From: Roseiarcus sp050012775
GTDB taxonomy: Bacteria; Pseudomonadota; Alphaproteobacteria; Rhizobiales; Beijerinckiaceae
NCBI GenBank assembly: GCA_050012775.1
Contig: JBEKGN010000014.1
Span: 62,001 to 126,000, forward strand
Reading direction: 5' to 3'
Length of the DNA: 64,000 nt
A model generated the notes under the pieces. The model had not been told where the DNA came from, did no database searches, and saw nothing but the letters and a program-made list of their open reading frames with translations. The position numbers and the translations under genes were made by a program. This document shows positions 1 to 8,220 of this stretch, piece after piece; within the stretch, counting starts at the first letter, position 1, and each line of letters starts with the position of its first letter.

Positions 1-5
1 TTCAT
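1..5 (-). CDS. start codon of the gene downstream of rnpA, cut off by the window edge
   Basis: On the minus strand an ATG at positions 5 to 3 overlaps the TGA stop of rnpA (positions 4 to 2) in an ATGA arrangement. In related bacteria the next gene is usually yidC or the small yidD, so this is probably the first codon of one of these, translationally coupled to rnpA. Only one codon is inside the window, so identity is inference from gene order. Confidence 0.3.
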
Positions 6-511
6 GGTCGCTTTTCTCTGTCGGTTACGGACGTTTCGCGCCGATGGGCCGCGCGGGCCGGCGGCTTGAGCCGGCTCATCTGGGCGAACGCTCGTTCGAT
101 GTCGGCGATCAGCGCGGCGAAGGGACGCGTCAGCGCCTCGCGGCGCGCCATCAGCACGTAATCATGGCCCGGCGAGGGCGCAACCGCGCCGGCGCGGCGC
201 AGCGCCTCTTTCAGGCGGCGGCGGATGCGATTGCGCTCGACGGCGTCGCCGACCTTCTTGGTGACGGTGAATCCGACGCGTGCGCCGTCCGCTGGCGCCG
301 CGCCCAAACTGGCGCGTGGATTGGCCTGCAGGGTGAACGTCTCCGCCTGCGCGCGGCGGCCGCGCGACACGCGCTGGAACTCCGCCCGTCGCTTCAGGCG
401 TCCCCATGAAGGGGGCTGGCCGGACGCTCGCCCTGCGTCGTCGCCCAAGGCGTCAGGCTCCATCATCGGGATTCTCGCGCGCGGCGCCTCAGCGGCCGCG
501 GGGCAGGTCAA
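2..511 (-). CDS. rnpA: ribonuclease P protein component
   Basis: This is the protein subunit of RNase P, which binds the catalytic RNA and helps it cut 5' leaders from pre-tRNAs in the cytoplasm. The hallmark RNR motif with its basic helix (ERNRIRRRLKEALRR, residues 92-106) and the preceding FTVTKK strand are intact. The reading from position 511 gives 169 residues, while the family core starts near residue 37 (GRLKRRAEFQ), so there is an N-terminal extension. I kept the far start because its ATG overlaps the rpmH stop as ATGA. A start at one of the methionines at residues 16-17 is possible. It lies directly behind rpmH, the universal order. Its own stop overlaps the next ATG at the window edge. 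Confidence 0.93.
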   Translation of the reverse strand: MTCPAAAEAPRARIPMMEPDALGDDAGRASGQPPSWGRLKRRAEFQRVSRGRRAQAETFTLQANPRASLGAAPADGARVGFTVTKKVGDAVERNRIRRRLKEALRRAGAVAPSPGHDYVLMARREALTRPFAALIADIERAFAQMSRLKPPARAAHRRETSVTDREKRP

Positions 512-642
512 GCCGAAAGGCGCTTGCGGCCGCGGGCGCGGCGCGCGTTCAGCACCTTGCGGCCTCCGACCGTTTCCATGCGCGCGCGAAAGCCATGGCG
601 GCGTTTGCGAACGAGCTTGCTCGGTTGATAGGTCCGCTTCAC
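508..642 (-). CDS. rpmH: 50S ribosomal protein L34
   Basis: This is the 44-residue large-subunit ribosomal protein L34, recognisable over its whole length (KRTYQPSKLVRKRRHGFRAR at the N-terminus and a basic RGRKRLSA end). The start is a GTG at 642-640, because the family begins MKRTYQP and the nearby ATG at 646-644 is out of frame. The stop overlaps the ATG of rnpA, so the two are translationally coupled. The 267 bases between this gene and the diguanylate cyclase gene presumably carry the rpmH promoter, but I cannot mark it with confidence. Confidence 0.96.
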   Translation of the reverse strand: MKRTYQPSKLVRKRRHGFRARMETVGGRKVLNARRARGRKRLSA

Positions 643-909
643 GTCATTAACTCCAAGAGCCGGGATTTCACCGGGGAAAGCGCGATAGGCTTTCCCAATA
701 AGCCAACCCCGGACCTCGCCGCGCCGCCCCCCTGCTGGAGCCGTCGGACGAGCCGGGAAAATGTCTGGCGGCGGCGTCGCCGTCGCGCGGGGCAGCTTAT
801 AGGCGCGCGGCGCGCGCCAAGTCAATCGCGAGGAGGCCGGGGGCGGCGGCATTTTCCGGCGGGCGTGCCTGATTTCAAGAACCTGCGCCGCAATGCCGCC
901 GCCGGAGGC

Positions 910-2097
910 TCACGCCACGCGGTACACGTTCGACAAGCCGCCTTCCGGCCTGGGCTGGTCGGCGCGCATCACGCGGTTGCGCCCCGCGGCCTTGGCGCGG
1001 TAGAGCGCGATGTCGGAATATTCGAGCAGCGCGGTCAGCGCATGTTCGCCGTTCACGCTCGCCGACACGCCGCCGCTCACCGTTGCGTTGACCCCATGCT
1101 CGCCGATGAAGCGACAATTTTCCGCGAAAGAGGCGCAGATCCGGTCCGCGCGCACGCCGGCCGCCTCGATGCCCGATCCCGGCGAAACCACGGCGAATTC
1201 CTCGCCGCCGATCCGGCCGAATACCTCGTCCAGCCGGAGCGCCGCGGCGGCCACCTCGCAGAACTTCCGGATGACGTCGTCGCCGACCGCATGGCCGTAT
1301 GTGTCGTTGACCGCCTTGAACCGATCGAGGTCGAACATCATCACCGAAACCGGTGCGCTTTCGCGCCGGCAGCGCTCGATAGCCCGCCCGGCGCTCTCCA
1401 TAAAGGCCGCTCGGTTGGCGATGCCTGTCAGCGGGTCGATCTTGGCGGCCGTCCTGCTCGCGGCCTCATTGCGCTCCTTGACCAGAGCGAGAATGAACAC
1501 GGCGGTGCCAAGCGCGAAGATGATGCTTTCAAAATGAATGAAACCGAACAAGCTCATCGCCGGCGGCGCCTCGTCCTGGCCGGCGGAGCCGTCGAAGGTG
1601 CTGTATGCGCCGATCGACAACACCATCGCATGCACGGCCGGCAGGACGATGATCGGCCAGCGCGCGGCCAGCCGCTCCTTCCGACCGAGCCACAAAGTGG
1701 TCGCCGCGGCGAACAGATAGATGGCGCCCGTCGCGAGAGCCAGCGATCCGGTGAAGTCCTGCATGCCGGGAACGCCGCTCGCGAGCCCGACGACTAAAGT
1801 CCCGAGGAGCGCGAGGACGAGCGGCGCCGGCTTCGCGTCAAGAGTTCGGGCGGCCTTCCATATCAGGCCCGGCGCCGCCACCAGCACGGCGCCGCCGAGA
1901 ATCGACCAAACCGGCTGATGCCAAGCCGACCCCAGCATCAGGGAAAACATGCCTCCGGCGGCGACGATGTTGGCGAGCCCCCATAGCGCCAATGCCGATA
2001 TTTTTCGGTTCTGCGACCAGGCGACGAGCAGCACGGCGCCGGCGCACGCCGCGACGAAGCTCTCCATTGTCATCACGGTCGGTGTGTCAAGATTCAT
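910..2097 (-). CDS. membrane-anchored GGDEF diguanylate cyclase
   Basis: The predicted 395-residue protein makes the second messenger c-di-GMP from two GTP. About six hydrophobic segments fill residues 10-205 and anchor it in the inner membrane as a probable sensor. The GGDEF domain starts at DPLTGIANR (221-229) and has its active-site loop GGEEF at 297-301, a catalytically competent variant. The product-inhibition I-site, normally RxxD six residues before GGEEF, reads RLDE (288-291). The last position is Glu instead of Asp, so feedback inhibition may be weak. The ATG at 2097 is chosen because it begins the membrane region; the frame is open upstream to 2268 but that stretch is arginine-rich and unlike protein. 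It stands alone. Confidence 0.88.
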   Translation of the reverse strand: MNLDTPTVMTMESFVAACAGAVLLVAWSQNRKISALALWGLANIVAAGGMFSLMLGSAWHQPVWSILGGAVLVAAPGLIWKAARTLDAKPAPLVLALLGTLVVGLASGVPGMQDFTGSLALATGAIYLFAAATTLWLGRKERLAARWPIIVLPAVHAMVLSIGAYSTFDGSAGQDEAPPAMSLFGFIHFESIIFALGTAVFILALVKERNEAASRTAAKIDPLTGIANRAAFMESAGRAIERCRRESAPVSVMMFDLDRFKAVNDTYGHAVGDDVIRKFCEVAAAALRLDEVFGRIGGEEFAVVSPGSGIEAAGVRADRICASFAENCRFIGEHGVNATVSGGVSASVNGEHALTALLEYSDIALYRAKAAGRNRVMRADQPRPEGGLSNVYRVA

Positions 2098-2738
2098 GAT
2101 GCGACATCCCACCAACGCTCCGTCGCAAACGCGCCGCCCTCCCGCGCCAAGGCCCGGCAGGCGCGCTCGCCCTGGCGCCGACTGGCTCGACCTTCTTATC
2201 AGGGTCACCTTGGAATACCGGCAACCCGCTAGCTGCAATTGCAGGCGAGTTCCCCCGGATGAATCCAAGGTTCGAGCGTCACAGCGGCCATTCGGGCTAC
2301 TCCGCCGGCCGCGAACCGGCGCCCGTCACCGCGGCCTTCCCACGCCGCTGGGCGTTCTGCCTTTGCGTCGCCGAGCCAAAACCGCTCGGTTGAGCCCATT
2401 CCAAATTCGCCGGCAATCACCGCGCGAGCGACTTAGCGCATCGCCAGCTTCGCCACATAATCATTGATAATTATTGAATCTGGCGCCCTCGGATTCTGGC
2501 GATGTCGCATTTGGCTTTCGCCGTCTCCGGGCAAGAAGTCGCAAGCAAGCTCCGAGGCCGTTCCGCCCACGCTCCTCCGAGGTTTGATGCGACTTCCCCA
2601 GTGAATGGTTCGCGGCTTCGCGCAGCCCCTTATCCGGCTCGCCACGGGCTGAGGGGGCGCGGCGCGCCAATCACCGGGAAACCGTATGAGTCACTTTTCA
2701 ATCGCGCAAGGGAGAAATCGGGCGCCGACGCCGCACCG
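2098..2738. other. 640-base region without a convincing gene
   Basis: No reading frame on either strand looks like protein. Short frames of 60-80 codons here are arginine- and proline-rich shadows. The only structure I see is an AT-rich stretch around 2455-2480 with an imperfect dyad, ATAATCATTGATAATTAT at 2457-2474, in otherwise GC-rich DNA. It may be a promoter or operator, but no gene start lies close to it. Confidence 0.4.
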
Positions 2739-2960
2739 TCACGGCGTTCGCGGAGGGGCCGCCGCCGGCTCGACCAACTCGAGGCAATCGCGGCGGCCGG
2801 AATTCACGCAGTTCTCCAACTTGCGATGTTCGTCGAGCGTCTTCATCAACCAGAACCCCGCCAAGGCCAGCAGGAGGACGGCGATCGCCGCGGCGAGATT
2901 GACGAAGACGCGCCGGTCGTTCTCCTCGCTCTCCTCGGCGGGCTCATCGGGCTCGCTCAC
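2739..2960 (-). CDS. small single-pass membrane protein coupled to dxs
   Basis: The predicted product has 73 residues: an acidic N-terminus (about residues 1-17), one clear transmembrane helix (VFVNLAAAIAVLLLALAGFW, about 18-37), and a short tail with two cysteines. Its GTG start (2960) overlaps the TGA of dxs as GTGA, so it should be translated with dxs. I do not recognise a named family, and no function can be assigned. The overlap and the clean helix make it a real gene rather than a shadow. Confidence 0.65.
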   Translation of the reverse strand: MSEPDEPAEESEENDRRVFVNLAAAIAVLLLALAGFWLMKTLDEHRKLENCVNSGRRDCLELVEPAAAPPRTP

Positions 2961-4876
2961 GCAATCAGGCTCGCCGCGCCGCCGGCTTCGAACACGGCCA
3001 GAGCCTTGGCGACGATCGCCTTGGCGTCGAGCCCCGCCGCCGCGTAGAGCCGCTCGGGCTTGTCCTGATCCTGAAACACGTCGGGCAAGGTCATGGCGCG
3101 GAACTTGAGGCCTCGGTCGAGCGCGCCGCTTTCACAGAGCAGGCTCATGACATGCGAGCCGAAGCCGCCGATCGAGCCCTCCTCGATCGTGATCAGCAAT
3201 TCGTGGCCAGCGGCAAGGCTGAGGACGAGCTCGCGATCGATCGGCTTGGCGAAGCGCGCGTCGGCGACGGTCGTCGAAAGGCCGCGGGCGGCGAGATCCT
3301 CGGCGGCCTTCAACGCTTCGGCGAGGCGCGTCCCCAGCGAAAGGATGGCGATGCGCGAACCTTCGCGCAGCACGCGCCCCTTGCCGATGGGCAGCGCAAC
3401 GCCGCGCTCCGGCATCTCGACGCCGACGCCTTCGCCGCGGGGATAGCGCACGGCGATCGGGCCGCCGTCATGGGCGGCGCAGGTGGCGACCATGTGCACG
3501 AGTTCGGCTTCGTCGGCCGCCGCCATCACCGTCATGTTGGGCAGGCAGGTCAGATAGGCGACGTCGAACGACCCGGCGTGCGTCGGGCCGTCCGCGCCGA
3601 CCAGCCCCGCGCGATCGATGGCGAAGCGCACGGGAAGGTTCTGGATCGCGACGTCGTGCACCACCTGATCGTAGGCGCGCTGCAGAAACGTCGAATAGAT
3701 CGCGCAGAACGGCTTGTAGCCTTCGCAGGCGAGGCCCGCCGCGAAGGTGACGGCGTGCTGCTCGGCGATGCCGACGTCGAACGTCCGGTCGGGATAGGCT
3801 CGGCCGAAGCGATCGAGGCCGGTGCCATTCGGCATGGCGGCGGTGATGGCGACGATTCTGTCGTCGCGCGCCGCTTCGGCGATGAGCGCATCGGCGAAGA
3901 CCCTCGTGTAGGTCGGCGCGTTGGACTTGGGCTTGGCCTGCGCGCCGGTGACGACGTCGAACGCGCTGACCCCGTGGTATTTGTCGTCGGCGGCCTCGGC
4001 GGGGGGATAGCCCTTGCCCTTCTTGGTGACGACGTGGACCAGCACCGGCCCGTCCGGCATGTCGCGCACGTTTTGCAGGATCGGCAGCAGGTGGTCGAGA
4101 TTGTGGCCGTCGATCGGCCCGACATAGAAAAAGCCGAGTTCCTCGAACAAAGTGCCGCCGGTCCAAAAGCCGCGGCCGAATTCCTCGGTGCGCTTGGCCT
4201 TGTCATAGAAAAATTTCGGCAGGCGGCGCGCCAGCTGCTTGGCGGCGTCGCGCAGCGAGCGATAGGTATGGCTCGAGACCAGGCGCGCGAGATAGGCGGA
4301 CATGGCGCCGGTCGGCGGCGCGATCGACATATCGTTGTCGTTGAGAATGACGATCAGGCGCGAATGCAAGGCGCCGGCGTTGTTCATCGCCTCGTAGGCC
4401 ATGCCGGCCGACATCGCGCCGTCGCCGATCACCGCGATGACGGCGTTGTCGCCGTGCGAGAGATCGCGCGCCACCGCCATGCCGAGGCCGGCCGAAATCG
4501 AGGTCGAGGAATGGGCCGCGCCGAACGGGTCGTATTCGCTCTCGGCGCGCTTGGTGAAGCCGGACAAGCCGCCGCCCTGGCGCAGCGTGCGGATGCGGTC
4601 GCGCCGCCCGGTGAGAATCTTGTGGGGATAGGCCTGATGCCCGACGTCCCAGATCAGCCGGTCGCGCGGCGTGTCGAAGACGTAGTGCAGCGCCACGGTG
4701 AGTTCGACGACGCCGAGGCCCGCGCCGAGATGCCCGCCGGTCACCGAGACGGCGCTGATCGTCTCGGCGCGCAATTCGTCGGCGAGCCGCCCGAGGTCCC
4801 CGACCGGCAACTTGCGCAGATCGGCTGGCGTTCGAACTCGATCGAGCAGCGGCGTCTTCGATTGCGTCACGAGCAT
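2957..4876 (-). CDS. dxs: 1-deoxy-D-xylulose-5-phosphate synthase
   Basis: This thiamine-diphosphate enzyme condenses pyruvate and glyceraldehyde 3-phosphate to DXP, the first step of the MEP isoprenoid pathway, in the cytoplasm. The 639 residues match the usual length. The ThDP site GDGAMSAGMAYEAMNNAG is present, as are the GHQAYPHK segment near the N-terminus and the transketolase C-terminal domains with EQHAVTFAAG. The start is ambiguous: GGAGG lies directly against the ATG at 4876, while the in-frame GTG two codons later (4870) has a normal 6-base spacing, so translation may really begin there. The isoprenoid supply could feed hopanoids, carotenoids or quinones; no partner gene is adjacent except the coupled small membrane protein. 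Confidence 0.97.
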   Translation of the reverse strand: MLVTQSKTPLLDRVRTPADLRKLPVGDLGRLADELRAETISAVSVTGGHLGAGLGVVELTVALHYVFDTPRDRLIWDVGHQAYPHKILTGRRDRIRTLRQGGGLSGFTKRAESEYDPFGAAHSSTSISAGLGMAVARDLSHGDNAVIAVIGDGAMSAGMAYEAMNNAGALHSRLIVILNDNDMSIAPPTGAMSAYLARLVSSHTYRSLRDAAKQLARRLPKFFYDKAKRTEEFGRGFWTGGTLFEELGFFYVGPIDGHNLDHLLPILQNVRDMPDGPVLVHVVTKKGKGYPPAEAADDKYHGVSAFDVVTGAQAKPKSNAPTYTRVFADALIAEAARDDRIVAITAAMPNGTGLDRFGRAYPDRTFDVGIAEQHAVTFAAGLACEGYKPFCAIYSTFLQRAYDQVVHDVAIQNLPVRFAIDRAGLVGADGPTHAGSFDVAYLTCLPNMTVMAAADEAELVHMVATCAAHDGGPIAVRYPRGEGVGVEMPERGVALPIGKGRVLREGSRIAILSLGTRLAEALKAAEDLAARGLSTTVADARFAKPIDRELVLSLAAGHELLITIEEGSIGGFGSHVMSLLCESGALDRGLKFRAMTLPDVFQDQDKPERLYAAAGLDAKAIVAKALAVFEAGGAASLIA

Positions 4877-5427
4877 CCTCCGGCGCGGCGGCTGGCCAAT
4901 CCGCCGGCGCGAAACCTGACGACTACACCAGAAGCCGCACGGGCCGCAATTGCATAGGCCGGCGCGTCCAGCGTCGAGGCTTCCGACGAATTGTGCGCAA
5001 GCGCTCCGCTGCGTATGGGAATCGGCCGACGCCCCGGGGCCCGATTCAGGCGCAAAAGGGGCGCGATGGAGGGAGCGCGCAATGATGTCAAAACTGATCG
5101 ACGGCGCGTTGTCGACGGTGGGCCCCGCCGCTTCGGCGTAGGCCGCCATGACCGCTCCCTCGATGGACCGGGGGCCGGCCGTCACCCTCGTCGCCGAGGG
5201 TTGTGGACCGCGATTTTGGCGCGGTCCGGGCGGACGCCGCCACCCGTTCGCGACGAACCGGAGGCGCCCGCACGGCTACCGCCTTGGCCCCGAGAGCCGT
5301 CGCTGCTGGCCGGACGGAGCCTTCCCCTCGGATTCCCTGCGGGTTGAAACTTTCGGCGGCCGGGCGACCTCGCCCGGTCGTCTCGTTTCCAGGGGGCGTA
5401 GGCGACAAGGGATCGGCGCGCCTCGCT
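4877..5427. other. 550-base intergenic region upstream of dxs
   Basis: No credible gene is seen on either strand. It should hold the dxs promoter. Near its far end is a GC-rich hairpin at 5360-5377, listed separately. Frames open across it are out-of-frame GC shadows. Confidence 0.4.
5360..5377 (-). terminator. GC hairpin downstream of the hydroxylase gene
   Basis: A perfect inverted repeat, CCGGGCGA-CC-TCGCCCGG, lies about 50 bases past the stop of the minus-strand hydroxylase gene. There is no uninterrupted T run on either side, so if it terminates transcription it is a weak or factor-assisted site. Confidence 0.3.
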
Positions 5428-5997
5428 TCAGGCCTTCGCCGTCCGGTCGCGCCGCGCGCCGCGCGTGCGAAACACGCGATCCCAGACTCCGACGCTGACG
5501 CCGAAATTGGCGTCGTCGTGATAATGATGCGCCATGTGCCGGACGCGCGCCTCGTAGAGCCAGTCGCCGGGCTGGATCGAGAAATGATGCGTCGCGTGGT
5601 GGACGAACATGTAGCCGGCGTAGCCGATGAGCATGCCGCTGGTGAACCCGCTGGCGACGATCGGCTCAATCAAGCGCAAGGGCAGGTAGCAGATCGCGAT
5701 GACCAACCCGCTCGACAAAAAGGACGGGACGCCGACGAAGGCGAGCGGTTCGCGATGATGCGCGTCATGCAGCGCCGTGAGCACCGGCGCGCCGTGGTAG
5801 ACGAAACGGTGAATGAGATATTCGACCAGAGTCCAGACCGCGATTCCGACGATCAGGCTCAGCGCCCACGCCGGCGCGGCTTCTAGGCCGCGATCGGCGA
5901 AGGCGAAGCCGGCGAACAGCAGAACCGCTATGGGGATCACGGCAAAGTCGCCGAAATAAAGGAATCTGCCGATCGGCATGGACGCGCTCCGTTTCAC
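5428..5997 (-). CDS. fatty acid hydroxylase / sterol desaturase family membrane protein
   Basis: The predicted 189-residue membrane protein has four histidine clusters typical of the di-iron fatty acid hydroxylase superfamily: HRFVYH, HDAHH, HHATHH and HMAHHYH. Hydrophobic segments lie between them. These enzymes hydroxylate or desaturate lipids using O2; the substrate cannot be read from sequence, and candidates include fatty acyl, sterol, hopanoid or carotenoid compounds. A second member of the same superfamily lies at 15590-16180. It stands alone and is transcribed toward dxs, but 550 bases separate them. Confidence 0.85.
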   Translation of the reverse strand: MKRSASMPIGRFLYFGDFAVIPIAVLLFAGFAFADRGLEAAPAWALSLIVGIAVWTLVEYLIHRFVYHGAPVLTALHDAHHREPLAFVGVPSFLSSGLVIAICYLPLRLIEPIVASGFTSGMLIGYAGYMFVHHATHHFSIQPGDWLYEARVRHMAHHYHDDANFGVSVGVWDRVFRTRGARRDRTAKA

Positions 5998-6171
5998 GCA
6001 ATTGACGTCGGGACACAGGCAGGGCCACGCGCAATAATGGTCAGAAATTCGATTTTCGCAAGTTCGTTGTAGCGGTCCGCGCCTTTCGGCGAACGCCGCT
6101 CGCCAATTGGGACCGCGGGAGCAATAGCATGTTCCGGCGGAAGCGATAAGGGCGCGCGTTCGCGAGCCGCG

Positions 6172-6903
6172 CTAAGCGCGAAGAACCGCCGCGATGTCTA
6201 CCGGCGCGTCGTCGCGCGCGGCCAGCGCGAGGTCGCCGAAAATGTGATCGAGGTGTTCGGCCATCGCCGCGGCGGCGCGCTCGCCGTCGCGGCGTTCGAG
6301 CGCGTCGACGAAGGCGAGATGCTCGTCATGGCCGCAAGCCGAGGCGGGACCGCGTCCGTAAAGCGCGATCACCAGCGAGGAGCGGGAAATGAGGCCTCGC
6401 AGAAATTGGGTCAGCGCGCCTTCGCCGCAAATCGCGGCGACGGCGACGTGAAAAGCGCCGGAGAGCCGAATCGCCTTCTGGCGCTCGCCGCACCGCAAGG
6501 CCTCGCGCTCCTCGGCGAGGAGGGCGCGTAATTTGGCGATGTCCGGCGCATCGATCCGCCGCGCGACTTCGCGCGCGACCGCGGATTCCACGAGCTTGCG
6601 GCTGAAGAAGATGTCCCGCGCATCGGCGACGGTGGGCGCCGAGACGAAGGCTCCGCGATGCCGTTCGATCGTGACGATATGATCGTGCGCGAGCGCCTGC
6701 AGGGCGCTGCGCACGATCGTGCGGCTCGCATCGAAAATCGCGCCGAGTTGTTCCTCTGTGAGCTTGGCGCCCGGCGGCAATCTTTGATCGACGATCGCGT
6801 CGAAAACGCTTCGATAAATGGCCTCGGCGCGCGCGCCCCGGCCGACCGCGCCGCGCCCTCGCGCAGCCTCGGGCGCTTCCTCGGATATGATCGACTTCAA
6901 CAT
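6172..6903 (-). CDS. GntR family transcriptional regulator (FCD type)
   Basis: The predicted 243-residue repressor-type protein has an N-terminal winged helix-turn-helix (about residues 25-95, including PPGAKLTEEQLGAIFDASRT) and an all-helical FCD effector domain with the metal-binding Asp/His pattern (FHVAVAAI and the C-terminal EHLDHIF). It is divergent from the ABC importer operon starting at 7182, and regulators placed this way usually control the neighbour in response to its substrate. The ATG at 6903 is chosen because the HTH begins soon after. The upstream frame runs into the operator region at 6995-7025, which contains sites fitting this family. Confidence 0.88.
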   Translation of the reverse strand: MLKSIISEEAPEAARGRGAVGRGARAEAIYRSVFDAIVDQRLPPGAKLTEEQLGAIFDASRTIVRSALQALAHDHIVTIERHRGAFVSAPTVADARDIFFSRKLVESAVAREVARRIDAPDIAKLRALLAEEREALRCGERQKAIRLSGAFHVAVAAICGEGALTQFLRGLISRSSLVIALYGRGPASACGHDEHLAFVDALERRDGERAAAAMAEHLDHIFGDLALAARDDAPVDIAAVLRA

Positions 6904-6994
6904 GATGCGAACGCGCTTCGTGCGAACGGGACTCGCGCCTGAATACGGCGACGCGCGAATCCTGCCACGTTCGAACGGCCTTCGCCAATCCATT

Positions 6995-7025
6995 TTGTAT
7001 ACAAGAACGCCGAAATTGTAGACAG
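6995..7025. promoter_or_regulatory. tandem GntR/FCD-type operator sites
   Basis: A perfect 10-bp palindrome TTGTATACAA (6995-7004) is followed by a degenerate copy TTGTAGACAG (7016-7025). Their centres are 21 bp apart, two helical turns. FCD-type GntR proteins typically bind TNGTNNNACNA-like sites. The pair lies in the divergent region between the regulator and the importer genes, so it is a good candidate for the binding site of the adjacent regulator. This is inferred from position and sequence. Confidence 0.6.
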
Positions 7026-7181
7026 TTGGCGCCCAAGGTTTCGGCGGAGCGGCGCAATCAAGGCCGGACGGTCGCCCAAGATTTTCCCATATCGTCATGA
7101 CATCAGTCGGTTAGCGAGTCTTCTGGGCATGGCATGCGCTTTGCTCCTGGGAAGCGCAACCCTCCGACGATTCATGAGCCT

Positions 7182-8189
7182 ATGGCGGAATTGGGCAATC
7201 TCGAACTGGTGCGTGTCACGAAGCGCTACGGCGCTACGACCGCCGTCGACGCGATCGACCTGCGCGTTCCCGCGGCAAGCTATTGCTGCCTTCTGGGACC
7301 GTCGGGCTGCGGCAAGACCTCGACGCTGCGCATGATCGCCGGCCACGAAAGCGCGAGCGAAGGCGATATTCTCATCGGCTCGGCCAACGTCACGGACTTG
7401 CCGCCGGCCAAGCGCGGCACGGCGATGATGTTCCAGAGCTATGCGCTCTTCCCGCACCTGAGCTGTCTCGACAACGTCGCTTTCTCGCTGAAGATGCGCG
7501 GCGTCGACAAGACGACGCGACGCAGACAGGCGATGGAGTTCCTTGAGCTCGTCGCGATGGAGGCATACGCCCAGCGCGTTCCCGCGCAGCTGTCCGGCGG
7601 GCAGCAGCAGCGCGTCGCGCTCGCGCGCGCGCTCATCACCCATCCCCAGATCCTGTTGCTCGACGAGCCGCTTTCGGCGCTCGATCCCTTCCTGCGCGTG
7701 CGCATGCGCGGCGAGTTGCGGCGTCTGCAAAGCAGGCTCGGCATTCCCTTCATCCACGTCACGCACGGCCAGGACGAGGCGCTCGCGCTCGCCGATCTCG
7801 TCGTGGTGATGAACAAGGGGCGCATCGAGCAGGCGGGGAACCCGCGCCAAGTGTTCGAGAAGCCGGCGACGGAATTCGTCGCGCGCTTTCTGGGCGGCCA
7901 CAACGTCATCGATACGCCGGCCGGAAAGGTCGCGGTGCGCGCCGATCGCGTGCGGCTCCTGGCGGCGAGCGGGCCGGCCGGCGCGCCGGCCGCGCGCATG
8001 ACGGCCATGGTTCGCGGCGTCGAATATCAAGGCGCGCATTATCAAATCGCGCTCGAAGGCGGCGGCGTCGCCGATCTGACGGCTGTGGTCGGCGACGCCG
8101 ATTTCGCCGCCGCGCCGCTCGCCGCGGGCGACCAAGTCGCCCTCGCCTGGGACGACGCGGACATCCATCCCCTTTCGCCGGCGCCATGA
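7182..8189 (+). CDS. spermidine/putrescine-type ABC transporter ATP-binding protein
   Basis: This is the ATPase of an inner-membrane importer in the PotA class. Walker A GPSGCGKTS (39-47), Q-loop FQSYALFPHL, signature LSGGQQQR (137-144), Walker B LLLDEP and the switch histidine in HVTHGQDEA are all present. A C-terminal TOBE-like domain follows (about residues 245-335). The start at 7182 gives the usual short N-terminus (MAELGNLEL); an in-frame ATG at 7134 is possible but adds 16 residues with no family counterpart. It is the first gene of an operon with the binding protein, two permeases, a racemase and a DUF1330 gene. Substrate is unknown; the family carries polyamines and other small organic amines or acids. 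Confidence 0.92.
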   Translation: MAELGNLELVRVTKRYGATTAVDAIDLRVPAASYCCLLGPSGCGKTSTLRMIAGHESASEGDILIGSANVTDLPPAKRGTAMMFQSYALFPHLSCLDNVAFSLKMRGVDKTTRRRQAMEFLELVAMEAYAQRVPAQLSGGQQQRVALARALITHPQILLLDEPLSALDPFLRVRMRGELRRLQSRLGIPFIHVTHGQDEALALADLVVVMNKGRIEQAGNPRQVFEKPATEFVARFLGGHNVIDTPAGKVAVRADRVRLLAASGPAGAPAARMTAMVRGVEYQGAHYQIALEGGGVADLTAVVGDADFAAAPLAAGDQVALAWDDADIHPLSPAP

Positions 8190-8220
8190 ACGGCGCGGGC
8201 TCTTGCCAGAGGAGCAAACC

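Noticed and set aside
3152..4957. Long plus-strand frame of about 600 codons antisense to dxs
   Set aside because: It lies wholly opposite a strongly supported gene and is His/Arg/Asp-rich, a usual effect of high GC.
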